Assembly (NCBI GenBank): GCA_009991425.1
Contig: JAACWH010000048.1
Span: 1 to 38,375 of the forward strand
Direction: 5' to 3'
DNA: 38,375 nucleotides
Origin: Leptospira sp.
GTDB lineage: Bacteria; Spirochaetota; Leptospiria; Leptospirales; Leptospiraceae
Shown: piece by piece, positions 1 to 8,890 of the stretch
Position numbering within the stretch: the stretch's first letter is position 1
How the letters are laid out: each line of letters begins with the position of its first letter
The notes under the pieces: model-generated
The model's input: the letters and a program-made list of their open reading frames with translations, nothing else
The model's database searches: none
What the model was told of the DNA's origin: nothing
Position numbers and translations under genes: made by a program

Positions 1-45
1 AGACATTCTACATTAGGATTTAACAGTCCTATGAATTATGCAAAA

Positions 46-360
46 TTAATTGCTTAATGAGTCTCCAGTTTCTTGGGGGAAGTTCAAAACACCTAATACA
101 TTACAATTAAACACTTTAGCAAGATAAATACTGCTTCCACCAACTCCGCAACCTGCATCAAGTACTCTCATTCCTGATTTTATTGATGCATGATAAGCCA
201 TCCAATAGTTTTGTCTATGCAATGCAGTAGTAAGGTTGGTAACATCAGGCTCCCAAAAACCATAATGCATTGCTTGACTTTGATCTAAGTCCCAAACAAG
301 ACGATAATCATTTTCACAATTATCATAGTATGCTATGATTTCTGATTGAGAGAAACTCAT
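46..360 (-). pseudogene. SAM-dependent methyltransferase, 3'-truncated
   Basis: The product has the start of a class I SAM methyltransferase of the UbiE/cyclopropane-synthase/tocopherol-methyltransferase type: an N-terminal helical stretch with a HYGFWEP segment, then the SAM-binding motif I LDAGCGVGGSSIYLAK. Homology stops a few residues later, around position 88-90, and a short unrelated tail (ending GDSLSN) leads to a stop. Family members are usually 230-300 aa, so about two thirds of the domain, including the substrate-binding part, is missing. I prefer the ATG at 360; the frame also extends to a TTG at 369. The truncation is seen directly. That it comes from an insertion or recombination at the junction is inference, because the window ends 45 bases further on. 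Probably non-functional. Confidence 0.65.
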
Positions 361-491
361 AAGCTTCAACTAATTATTAATTAGAATCAAATACAAGAAT
401 AATTTACATAAATCTAAAAATGAAATAAAATTAATTTGTACTAAAATACACTTAGTAGATATTTTAGTTTATATATTATAAGTGCTTATCT

Positions 492-896
492 CTAAACTTT
501 AATTAAGTAATAAAGCATTCCTGCAAATGATAGTATTTGTATTATATAACCTGTGAAACGAAAATTTACATGCCAAACAGTCTCGCCCAATAGATGACTG
601 AAAATTTGAATCACTCTTCCTAAAATTACAATCCATGCTAAGATACCAAAATTTGAATCCTGGATTTGAATTAAATATCCCAGGATAACTAATGAAGCAT
701 AAATAGGTAAATTATCTAAACAATTTATTTGAGCTCTATTCAATCTCCAATAGAAACCTGAACCATGTTTTTCCCAGGATGGAAATTCATTAGATCTTTT
801 TGTGCCCATGATTACTTTAGCGGATCTAAATCCAAGTAATACCAGAATCAAAAAAATAGTAATACCTAAATAAATGAAAAGAGGTGTTAGTAACAT
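492..896 (-). CDS. MAPEG family integral membrane protein
   Basis: This 134-aa, strongly hydrophobic protein has about four predicted membrane helices (roughly residues 3-23, 60-78, 84-102 and 114-132). Between the first and second lies NRAQINCLDNLPIYA, which matches the family signature of an Arg/Asn-containing stretch followed by (E/D)NLP-aromatic. MAPEG proteins include microsomal glutathione transferases and eicosanoid-related enzymes; the bacterial members are mostly uncharacterised and the substrate here is unknown. The start is supported by a strong AAGGAG ribosome binding site just upstream. It is divergent from hemH, with 132 bases between them, and there is no evidence that it takes part in heme synthesis. 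Confidence 0.75.
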   Translation of the reverse strand: MLLTPLFIYLGITIFLILVLLGFRSAKVIMGTKRSNEFPSWEKHGSGFYWRLNRAQINCLDNLPIYASLVILGYLIQIQDSNFGILAWIVILGRVIQIFSHLLGETVWHVNFRFTGYIIQILSFAGMLYYLIKV

Positions 897-1028
897 ATTT
901 TCTCCTTAAGAATGAAATCGTAATAAATAATAGAAGGTAGAATTTAAAAGGAAACAAGAAGAAATTATTTCTATTTCAAAAAAAGAAAATAGATTTTACT
1001 CAATGTTCGTATAAAAGAGATTGATTAT

Positions 1029-2120
1029 ATGAATTATAAAGTAACTTTAGTGAATCTTGGTGGCCCAAGAAATGAGAAGGAAATTGAGGTATTTTTAAAA
1101 GATCTTTTTCTGGATCCTTATGTTTTCGATCTTCCTCTTTGGGAACCTCTTCGTAAAAGATTAGCAAAATTTATCGCCACAAAGAGAGCACCTAAAGTTG
1201 CTGCTACCTATGCCTCTATGCAATACGGTGGAGGATCTCCTTTAGTAGATGAAACAAGAAAACAAGCAGAAGCTCTCGCAAAATTACTCACAAAATCAAC
1301 AGGAACGAAATGGGATGGAGAGATTTCCATGGCATGTGGATTTCCAAATATGAGAGACACACTTAAATCCCAAGAAGATTATCCTTCAAAGCATAATGTA
1401 TGGGTTCCTTTATTTCCTCAGTTTTCAAGATCTACAATTCTTTCCTTAGGCAAAATAGTAGAATCTAAGTTGGGATCTTGTCCATTGGGGAATGAAGGTT
1501 GGGTGGATGCATTTTCATTGGATACAAGATTTATTTCGCTAACAGCTGATTTTATAATAGATTATTTCGAAGGAAGACTAAATGAAAAAGAATACATACA
1601 TCTTGAAAATTATAAACCAACTGAAGACTGGCAAAATATAGATTTAGTATTCTCAGCTCATGGTATACCTATGAGGCTTATTAAAAAAGGTGATGTTTAT
1701 GTTTCTCAGATGGAAGACTGTGTGAAACAAATAGAAACAGCACTTAGGAAAAAAGGTTTTAAGGGGGAAATTCATCTTTCTTACCAAAGTAGAGTTGGCC
1801 CTGGTAAGTGGACAGAACCAAATACAAAAGTTACTTTAGAAAAGTTAGGTAAATTGAACCGTAAAATAGCAGTTTATCCTATAAGCTTTGTAAGTGATCA
1901 TCTAGAAACTTTAGAAGAAATAGGAGTAGAGCTACATGATTTAGCTATGGAACATGGAGCCGACACCTATTTGCGTATACCTGCGTTTGGTGTTTATCCA
2001 CCTTTCATTCAATTTTTAAAAGAACTAGTTCTTGAATCTATGAATAAGGTAAAGACAGAATGTATTTGCAAAAAGTTAGGTGGAGAAGCTCCTGGTAGAT
2101 CTTGTAAACAATATAAATGA
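1029..2120 (+). CDS. hemH: Ferrochelatase
   Basis: Ferrochelatase inserts Fe2+ into protoporphyrin IX, the last step of heme synthesis. At 363 aa the length is normal. The N-terminus reads VTLVNLGGP, the mid region has QYGGGSPL, and the active-site histidine lies in VFSAHGIPMR. A downstream block with SYQSRVGPGKW and the C-terminal FVSDHLETLEEI complete the family pattern. The last 21 residues carry three cysteines (C345, C347, C359), reminiscent of the C-terminal cysteines that bind a [2Fe-2S] cluster in some ferrochelatases; whether a cluster forms here is uncertain. The gene converges on hemG with 13 bases between stop codons, so it is outside the hemA-hemG transcript and needs its own promoter in 897-1028. 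The ribosome binding site is weak. Confidence 0.95.
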   Translation: MNYKVTLVNLGGPRNEKEIEVFLKDLFLDPYVFDLPLWEPLRKRLAKFIATKRAPKVAATYASMQYGGGSPLVDETRKQAEALAKLLTKSTGTKWDGEISMACGFPNMRDTLKSQEDYPSKHNVWVPLFPQFSRSTILSLGKIVESKLGSCPLGNEGWVDAFSLDTRFISLTADFIIDYFEGRLNEKEYIHLENYKPTEDWQNIDLVFSAHGIPMRLIKKGDVYVSQMEDCVKQIETALRKKGFKGEIHLSYQSRVGPGKWTEPNTKVTLEKLGKLNRKIAVYPISFVSDHLETLEEIGVELHDLAMEHGADTYLRIPAFGVYPPFIQFLKELVLESMNKVKTECICKKLGGEAPGRSCKQYK

Positions 2121-2133
2121 TAATTATAAAAGT

Positions 2134-3441
2134 CTAGTTCATAGCATTTTCAATTAATGATCTTAATCCTATTCCTCTGCGATAGTTTCCGTAAAAGCGG
2201 ATAGGAATATTTCTTACCTTACAAGCTAATTCAATTTCATCAAGGCAGAGATTGAAATTGTATAAATTTTTGTTATATATAGGAAATGCATTTTTCCAAA
2301 TTTTTATATGAATATCTGAATTGGTTTTTAAACTTTCCAGTTTAGATAATGATAAAAGTTTCTTTCTGTCCTCTTCTAAGAAATTTTTAATGTCATCATC
2401 ATTCTTATCTTGAATCAAATCACCAGAATAAATCCAAGTTTCAGAGTAAGGCATATTCCTTACTCTTCCTTTAAAAATTGAGTGGTTGGCTAATATTCCT
2501 TTAGCGAGTATTCCTTCCTCTCTAGGAAATAAAATTCCAAAGGCAGGGTAAGGAAAAATCGTATCCATTCCAAATCTAGTAACTGTTATTATTGACTGAT
2601 AAGTAAAAGAATCTAATTTAAATTTATTCAGTATATCCTTTGCAATATCCCAGTTTTGTAATAGTCGTAGAGTTCCAGACAAAGAAGTACATATGCGTAT
2701 TTCAGAACCAGAATGGGATTTTAATATATCATTTAAATTCGTAATTTCTGAATTCAAATGTATTTTAGCGAGATTATTTTTAATTATAAATGAATGTAAG
2801 GAATCTATTAATTCTTGCATCCCCTTTTTAAATGAGACAAGACCTCTTATTTTAGGCTTTTCTGATTTCGATTTATTCTTTCGGTTAAGAAATATATTCC
2901 TGAGCAAAGATCTATTTTTATGAAAAGTAAATTTAGAAAAAACCAATTGGACATACATTAATTTTAATTCGGTTGAATAGATTCCACCAATCGCTGGTTC
3001 TACGATAAATTTTGTAAAAGCTTTACCGAAAACCCTCTGACTCCAAGTCTCCATATTTTCATTCTCTTGAGGTTCAGAATTTATGAAACAAAATCCAATT
3101 ACTGCTCTGAGTAATTGGAAAATAGAAATTGGGATTTTGTATAGTTTGTTTGAACGAAAAAATCTTCTTTTATTTGCAGCTTTTTCAGGTTTTAAGAGTT
3201 CAATGCCTAAATCTTTAGTAAGCTTCTCAATGAAGTAGGAATTTAAGAAACCATTTGCTGCCTGTTCTACGTAGCCATTTTCTGTAAGCTTAGTTCCTAT
3301 TAGTCCGCCCAGGCGATTTGATTTTTCATGTAAGATGACAGAAGAACCTGATTGAATCGCCGAGTAGGCATTTACAAGTCCCGAGACTCCACCCCCGATA
3401 ATTAGAACTTTATTAGATGGGCTTTTTGAAATTTCGTTCAT
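2134..3441 (-). CDS. hemG: Protoporphyrinogen oxidase (HemY-type, FAD)
   Basis: This enzyme oxidises protoporphyrinogen IX to protoporphyrin IX. The 435-aa protein opens with a Rossmann FAD motif, VLIIGGGVSGL (residues 12-22), followed by the ribose-binding acid in VILHEK and the GG motif of SNRLGGLIGT, as in the oxygen-dependent HemY/PPOX amine-oxidase fold. It is not the small flavodoxin-like HemG of E. coli; the symbol follows the hemACBLENGH naming used for leptospires, and hemY would be equally valid. It is the last gene of the minus-strand hem operon, 47 bases after hemN. No clear ribosome binding site is visible before the ATG. Sequence conservation is lower in the middle, which is usual for this family. 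Confidence 0.85.
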   Translation of the reverse strand: MNEISKSPSNKVLIIGGGVSGLVNAYSAIQSGSSVILHEKSNRLGGLIGTKLTENGYVEQAANGFLNSYFIEKLTKDLGIELLKPEKAANKRRFFRSNKLYKIPISIFQLLRAVIGFCFINSEPQENENMETWSQRVFGKAFTKFIVEPAIGGIYSTELKLMYVQLVFSKFTFHKNRSLLRNIFLNRKNKSKSEKPKIRGLVSFKKGMQELIDSLHSFIIKNNLAKIHLNSEITNLNDILKSHSGSEIRICTSLSGTLRLLQNWDIAKDILNKFKLDSFTYQSIITVTRFGMDTIFPYPAFGILFPREEGILAKGILANHSIFKGRVRNMPYSETWIYSGDLIQDKNDDDIKNFLEEDRKKLLSLSKLESLKTNSDIHIKIWKNAFPIYNKNLYNFNLCLDEIELACKVRNIPIRFYGNYRRGIGLRSLIENAMN

Positions 3442-3488
3442 TTAGATATTTTTGAAATTTCTATATAACGTTTTAATTCTTATCATTC

Positions 3489-4856
3489 CTAAAGAGCCTT
3501 TGAAAATAGATTTTTAGAAGGTTTGCTTGCTCTATATTTTTCATCAAAAACTGTGCAAGCTATTCTTAGGAAAGGTTTACCGAGTTCTGTTATACGAAGT
3601 ATATTTTCATCCCATTCTACCAAACCATCTTCTTCCATGTCGGAGAGATATTCTTTCGCATCTTCTCTAAGATCCTCAGGCATGAAAACTTTCCAAGTTG
3701 TCATAAATTCTAAAATTAGTTTTTTCCTATATCTATCCTTCTCATTTAATTTATGTCCTCGAAGGGTTGGAATTGCTCCATCTGATATCAGTTTTCTGTA
3801 TTTTATTTCCAACTTCTCATTTTGATGAAAACAATCAGGACTTTCAGAAATTGCAGAAGTTCCAAAACCAAGTAGTATATCAGAATATTTTTCTGTGTAA
3901 CCCATGAAGTTTCGATGTAATTTCCCATTTTCCAATGCCTTCCACAATCCATCATTCTCTAAAGCGAAATGATCCATTCCTATTTCTCTATAGCCATTTG
4001 CCTCTAATAATTTACGGCCTTCTTCGTATAATTCTCTTTTCTCATTAGCTTTAGGTAAGTCATCTTCTGTAAATAATCTTTGAGAAGATTTAATCCAGGG
4101 GACATGGGCATAAGAATAAAATGCAATCCGATCGGGTCGAAGTGATATTGTTAAATCAATTGATTTTTTCATGGATGCTAAATTTTGTCTTGGAAGTCCA
4201 TATATTAAATCAAAATTCACGGAATCGAATCCTATTTGCCTGGAGCTTTCTGTAATTTTTTTCGTAACTTCAAAAGGTTGAATTCTATTAACAAGTCTTT
4301 GAACTTCTTCATCAAAATCTTGAACGCCAAGACTAATTCTTTTAAAGCCATACTTATATAAGATTTCTAGCTGTGAAATTCTTGTACGACGAGGATCTAC
4401 TTCTATAGAAAGATTCGCATCTTGATCTAAATGAAGAAGCTTATGAATCATTGATAGAAATCTTTCCATATTTTCATCTGAAAAATATGTTGGAGTTCCA
4501 CCGCCTAGATGAACTTCGTTGACTGGACTAGATTTCAAATGAGGTACAGAACTTAAGTAATAATTTATTTCTTTTTCTAAGGCATCAAGGTAAGGACTTT
4601 CAACCAAAGCATGGTTTTTAGTTATTGATGTGTTGCATCCACAAAAAGTACAAAGTGTCTCACAAAAAGGTATATGAAAATATGCAGATAAACTTGTTTT
4701 GGAATCTTCAAGAGTTCGATTTAATGATGCAATCCAATCCTCGGTTGTGGGATTATCTGTCCAATAAGGGACTGTAGGATAACTGGTATATCTCGGGGCA
4801 GGAATATCATATTTATTTATAAGGTCCTTTTTCGATTGAATTTCATTTTGGTTCAT
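3489..4856 (-). CDS. hemN: Oxygen-independent coproporphyrinogen III dehydrogenase (radical SAM)
   Basis: HemN decarboxylates two propionates of coproporphyrinogen III to give protoporphyrinogen IX, using S-adenosylmethionine and a [4Fe-4S] cluster. The 455-aa length matches true HemN. Diagnostic features are the N-terminal PAPRYTSYPT substrate segment, absent from HemW-like proteins, and the radical-SAM motif CETLCTFCGC with C65, C69 and C72 as cluster ligands and the extra C74 typical of HemN. LGGGTPTY and IEVDPR follow. It lies 18 bases downstream of hemE in the same operon. No oxygen-dependent hemF is seen in the window, so this appears to be the locus's coproporphyrinogen oxidase. Confidence 0.95.
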   Translation of the reverse strand: MNQNEIQSKKDLINKYDIPAPRYTSYPTVPYWTDNPTTEDWIASLNRTLEDSKTSLSAYFHIPFCETLCTFCGCNTSITKNHALVESPYLDALEKEINYYLSSVPHLKSSPVNEVHLGGGTPTYFSDENMERFLSMIHKLLHLDQDANLSIEVDPRRTRISQLEILYKYGFKRISLGVQDFDEEVQRLVNRIQPFEVTKKITESSRQIGFDSVNFDLIYGLPRQNLASMKKSIDLTISLRPDRIAFYSYAHVPWIKSSQRLFTEDDLPKANEKRELYEEGRKLLEANGYREIGMDHFALENDGLWKALENGKLHRNFMGYTEKYSDILLGFGTSAISESPDCFHQNEKLEIKYRKLISDGAIPTLRGHKLNEKDRYRKKLILEFMTTWKVFMPEDLREDAKEYLSDMEEDGLVEWDENILRITELGKPFLRIACTVFDEKYRASKPSKNLFSKAL

Positions 4857-4874
4857 AGTAGATTCATTTTCCTT

Positions 4875-5924
4875 CTATTGAAACGTTTCGCGGATGTGTT
4901 CGACCATGAACTTTACATGGTCTTCTGGTGTTAATGGAAGTACACCGTGTCCTAAGGCCGAGACCCAGCCGGCTCTTTGTTCTGTAGAAAGATCTTTTAT
5001 CGGTGCTAGATAATTTTTCAGAGCTTTCTTAAAATCTTCAGTTGGTAAGAAAAATAAAGATTGATCAAAGTTTCCTTGGACAAATCCATTTGCGAAGCCT
5101 TCTTTCAGTATAGACTCCATTTGAAAGCGATGGTCCAAACCAAATCCTGCAAGATTCTGAATGCTATTAATTGAATAAAGCTGATCTCTAGTCCCAGCTT
5201 TTGCATAGTATCCAATGCGTTTAGGAAATTCATTTATGATAGGCTCTAATACTTTAGTTACATACTCGTTGAATTGTAAGGGTGCGAGATCACCAGCTGC
5301 AGTATCAAATATCATTACGACTTCAGCACCAGAATCTAACTGAAGTTTTATATTTTCTCGAAGAAGAGGGAGCAATTTATTATAAAACGCTTCGATAAGT
5401 TTGATATTTGATTTTGGTTTGCTTAGATTGCCATCATGCTTGCCAGAATTTGCATAAGTAAATAGTGTCCAAGGTCCACCAACAAAACCAATGAGTGATA
5501 CATGTTTAGGAAGAATTGCTCTTGTGTATTCGAGAGCTTTCTTTTGAAATTGTACACCTTCTAAAGATTTATCAACAGAGTACAAATCGTTCACATCTTC
5601 TAGGGTTTCTATTCTTTTGGATAAAATAGGACCAGGTTCATACTTTAAACCCATTCCCATTGCTTCCAAAGGAAATAATAGATCTGAAAATAAAATAGAT
5701 ACATCGTATCCAAATTCCAAAACAGGACCAAGGGCTACTTCGGAAGCAAGTTCAGGAATTTTGCACAGATCTATAAAGGAATGTTTTTCTCTGAGCTTTC
5801 TATAATGCGCATGGTATCTGCCAGCTTGGCGCATAAACCAAACAGGAGGAATATTCTGTGGGATTCGATGAATCGCATTAGAAAATCTTTCATTTGTTAT
5901 AACTGATTTTAAATTAGTATTCAT
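4875..5924 (-). CDS. hemE: Uroporphyrinogen decarboxylase
   Basis: HemE converts uroporphyrinogen III to coproporphyrinogen III by removing four carboxyl groups. The 349-aa protein has the N-terminal signature [20 protein letters not shown] containing the conserved substrate-binding arginines. [14 protein letters not shown] holds the catalytic aspartate region, [12 protein letters not shown] follows, and [12 protein letters not shown] [12 protein letters not shown] is near the C-terminus. The ATG overlaps the hemL stop codon (ATGA), which implies translational coupling inside the hem operon. Nothing unusual is seen. Confidence 0.96.
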   Translation of the reverse strand: MNTNLKSVITNERFSNAIHRIPQNIPPVWFMRQAGRYHAHYRKLREKHSFIDLCKIPELASEVALGPVLEFGYDVSILFSDLLFPLEAMGMGLKYEPGPILSKRIETLEDVNDLYSVDKSLEGVQFQKKALEYTRAILPKHVSLIGFVGGPWTLFTYANSGKHDGNLSKPKSNIKLIEAFYNKLLPLLRENIKLQLDSGAEVVMIFDTAAGDLAPLQFNEYVTKVLEPIINEFPKRIGYYAKAGTRDQLYSINSIQNLAGFGLDHRFQMESILKEGFANGFVQGNFDQSLFFLPTEDFKKALKNYLAPIKDLSTEQRAGWVSALGHGVLPLTPEDHVKFMVEHIRETFQ

Positions 5925-7240
5925 ATTTGTTTTAGTCCTTCTTCTGCACGGTTCAGAGCTTCGTTTAAAATTTGAGTATTGTGTTCTGTTGAAAGAAAGC
6001 CTACTTCATAACCACTAGGTGCTAGATAAACTCCTTGGCTAAGAAGAGCGTGGAATACTTTTGCAAATCTCTCTTTGTGTCCTAATGGTATGTTAGAAAC
6101 TTTCCGTACGCTTTGTTCTGTTTTTTCTTTAAACCAGAAAAGTGAACCGTAGCTCACAGCTTCCCATAGGTAATCAGACTTTACCTTTCCTTCTTTATCT
6201 GGAATCTTAGTAGCATATTTATTCAAAAGCTCTATCATTTTAGATGTGAAATAATTTGTGGACTCTTCGAGTTTAGGATAAGGATTTTCATTTGAAGCCT
6301 TTTCTAGCATTGCTAAGCCAGCTCTCATACCAAAAGGATTTGCACTTAGAGTTCCTGCTTGGTATACAGGACCTTGGGGAGCGACTAAATCCATAAATTT
6401 AGCTTTTCCAGCATATGCTCCTACGGGAAATCCTGCTCCTAGAATTTTACCATAACAGACTAAATCTGGTTCAACATCTAGCTCTCCAGCCATACCTTTG
6501 AATCCAATTCTAAATCCAGATATTACTTCATCCAATAATAACAAGCATCCATATTTTTTAGCGAGAGATGCAACCTTTTGTATAAACTCTTTTCTCTGAA
6601 TCAAAAGTCCATAGTTAGCTGGAAGAGGTTCAATCGCTACAACTGCGATATTCCTTCCTTCTTTTTCGAATAAATTTTCCAAAGCTTCTTCATCATCTAA
6701 TGGGATTACTAAGGTATTTGCGATTTGTTCTGTTCCTATTCCAGCACTATCTGAGGATGATTCCCCTGCTAATCCTGAGCCTGCTTTTACCAAAAGCGCA
6801 TCTAAATGACCATGGTAGCAACCATCAAATTTAAGAATTTTATTTCGTCCTGTAGCAGCTCTTGCAACGCGTAAGGCTGACATTACGGCTTCCGTTCCAG
6901 AATTTACGAACCGTATCTTTTCGACCCAAGGAATTTTCTTAGTTATAAACTCTGCTAAGTACAATGAGTACGGTTCGGTTGCACCAAATGTCCATGCGAG
7001 TTCGGTAGTTTCTCTCACAACTTTTGCAATGTCAGGATGCCTATGGCCATAAAGGAGTGGGCCAAAGCTGAGACAAAAGTCAATGTACTCTTTGTTCGCA
7101 ACATCCCATAGCTTAACTCCTTCCGCTTTTTCAAAAAAAACTGGCGTTCCTCCAACTGAGGCAAAGGATCTTACAGGTGAATGAACTCCACCTGGAGAAA
7201 CTTTTTTGGATCTTTCGAATAGTTCTAATGAATTTTTCAT
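5921..7240 (-). CDS. hemL: Glutamate-1-semialdehyde 2,1-aminomutase
   Basis: HemL is a PLP enzyme that converts glutamate-1-semialdehyde to 5-aminolevulinate, the second step of the C5 route. Its 439 aa are typical. It contains [17 protein letters not shown] for cofactor phosphate contacts, [20 protein letters not shown] with the PLP-nitrogen aspartate, and the Schiff-base lysine K265 in [15 protein letters not shown], where the usual TTLGK is replaced by VCYGK. An AGGGA ribosome binding site precedes the ATG. hemL follows hemC/D by only 21 bases. In the hemACBLENGH order described for leptospires hemB would sit here, and it is absent. Confidence 0.95.
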   Translation of the reverse strand: MKNSLELFERSKKVSPGGVHSPVRSFASVGGTPVFFEKAEGVKLWDVANKEYIDFCLSFGPLLYGHRHPDIAKVVRETTELAWTFGATEPYSLYLAEFITKKIPWVEKIRFVNSGTEAVMSALRVARAATGRNKILKFDGCYHGHLDALLVKAGSGLAGESSSDSAGIGTEQIANTLVIPLDDEEALENLFEKEGRNIAVVAIEPLPANYGLLIQRKEFIQKVASLAKKYGCLLLLDEVISGFRIGFKGMAGELDVEPDLVCYGKILGAGFPVGAYAGKAKFMDLVAPQGPVYQAGTLSANPFGMRAGLAMLEKASNENPYPKLEESTNYFTSKMIELLNKYATKIPDKEGKVKSDYLWEAVSYGSLFWFKEKTEQSVRKVSNIPLGHKERFAKVFHALLSQGVYLAPSGYEVGFLSTEHNTQILNEALNRAEEGLKQI

Positions 7241-7261
7241 TTTTGATTCCCTAATTTCAAT

Positions 7262-8890
7262 TCAATCTTCTATGACTTCATCTAACCAATGATTAAATGA
7301 TAAGTATACGTTTGGATTTTTGTTGGCTCTTGCTAACATTTTATAGGTAGAGCCAGGGCCTGAAAAATGTTCTACTTTTAATAACTCAGGATAAATAGCG
7401 GTTAAGGCATCATATTCTGTTGTACTTCTCCAGAATGCAGCTTTAATAGCCTTAGGATCAAATCCATCTGGAACGATAGGCGAACTAACTTTGTATGTCG
7501 GAAATATTGGATATTTTGATTCGTTTGTTGAATTATTTTCTGTATCATGTGCGAGTTTGATAAAATCAAGAGGACGATTTACTAATTTATCAATTCCCAT
7601 TTTTTCATTTTCACCCAAACTATCAAAACTTCCATTCACCCAAATATTTCGATCCGCAAGATCTTTCCATGTCTTCAATCCTGCCGTCCAAATGATCTTT
7701 TGAAATCCAAACTCATTTTCAGGCGAGAAATCGTTAGGAAGAGAATTGCTTCTAGTTACGAATAGATCTTTATTTTTAGGAATTTCATTTTTAAGAGTTT
7801 CACGAGTTCGTTCCGCCATATTTTTATTAGGTGGCCATACTTCAGTTGATTTATATTTGTTATTAGGATGTCTCGCTGATGAAGAATCAACCTTTTCATT
7901 TAAGATGCTTTTCGGTAAAATTCTTCGATCTTCAATATCAATTCCAGAATCGGTAAGTCCTCTTGTGAATTTTATAACTCCGTAATCTCTATCAAGAATC
8001 GATACTCCTATTTTTTGATGGCAGCCTCCGCCATATTGGGAGAGAATTTCTCTTTCTTTTTCAACCGTCAGTCCTGTTGATTTGTCTTCTAGTTTATTAA
8101 AAATACTTTGAATAGCTGAATCTGTTTTTAAATACTCTACACAAAGTGCACCTTGTGCTGGTGCATTTGGATTCTGTGAAAGAGGTAGAACCATAAAATA
8201 GCAAAGTTCAATACAATTTTGTAAAAAGTTTTTATTTTCAATAAATTCTTTCTTATCCTCATCGGAGATCAAAGTTACATTCTGATTGGAATCCCATAGA
8301 ACTTCAGGTTCTAGCATACGATCTAAGGCAGCTTTTGCAACTACTAAGCCATCAAAATCTTGTTCTATGAATTTTCGGAATCTTGTTTGGATATTTCCTC
8401 GAATAGGGTTGAATTGGATGGGAATATTTTGAATGACATTAGGAAGAAACTTTGGTAAAAATATCCCTAGATTTCTTTCACGTCGAGGTGAGGAGGTAGC
8501 TATATTAATCAAATTTGGTTTATCAGAAGTTTGACTAATAAATTTATCGTAACTCGTTTTTTTAAAAAATAAAAGGTCCCGTGGATCTTCTCGTTCCAGA
8601 ACAGATTGTACTATAGTTTCTCCTCTATCCTCTAAATCTAAATCTTTCCATGAATGGATAATACAATTTATATTTCCAGCAAGTAAATCTTTGTGTAGAT
8701 CCTGAGTGAAGACGGATCTACCTTCCATCTTCCAAAGAGGTGTGGTTTGATCTCTATCTCCTTGTGACTCAAGAAATCGAAATTTGATTTGAATATCAGG
8801 AAAAGTACGCTTAAGTTTAGAAGCGACTAAGTAAGTTTGAAATTTTGCAAGTGAGGATTTCCGTGATCCTATTATTAATTCTGATAACAA
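7262..8890 (-). CDS. hemC: Fused porphobilinogen deaminase / uroporphyrinogen-III synthase-like protein
   Basis: Residues 1 to about 310 are porphobilinogen deaminase (HemC), which joins four porphobilinogens into hydroxymethylbilane. Visible motifs are IIGSRKSSLAKFQ, the SWKDLDLE loop, ATSSPRRERN, IRGNIQTR, APAQGALCVE and the dipyrromethane-cofactor cysteine C290 in GGGCHQKIG. From about residue 373 a shorter domain resembles uroporphyrinogen-III synthase (HemD): FVTRSN at its start, WTAGLKTWKDLADRNIWVNG, and FSGPGSTYKML near the end. HemD is very variable, so that half is less certain, and at about 170 aa it is shorter than free HemD (about 250). The start is a TTG lying 16 bases inside the end of hemA, with only a weak ribosome binding site, so translation is probably coupled. 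No separate hemD is seen in the window. Confidence 0.88.
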   Translation of the reverse strand: MLSELIIGSRKSSLAKFQTYLVASKLKRTFPDIQIKFRFLESQGDRDQTTPLWKMEGRSVFTQDLHKDLLAGNINCIIHSWKDLDLEDRGETIVQSVLEREDPRDLLFFKKTSYDKFISQTSDKPNLINIATSSPRRERNLGIFLPKFLPNVIQNIPIQFNPIRGNIQTRFRKFIEQDFDGLVVAKAALDRMLEPEVLWDSNQNVTLISDEDKKEFIENKNFLQNCIELCYFMVLPLSQNPNAPAQGALCVEYLKTDSAIQSIFNKLEDKSTGLTVEKEREILSQYGGGCHQKIGVSILDRDYGVIKFTRGLTDSGIDIEDRRILPKSILNEKVDSSSARHPNNKYKSTEVWPPNKNMAERTRETLKNEIPKNKDLFVTRSNSLPNDFSPENEFGFQKIIWTAGLKTWKDLADRNIWVNGSFDSLGENEKMGIDKLVNRPLDFIKLAHDTENNSTNESKYPIFPTYKVSSPIVPDGFDPKAIKAAFWRSTTEYDALTAIYPELLKVEHFSGPGSTYKMLARANKNPNVYLSFNHWLDEVIED

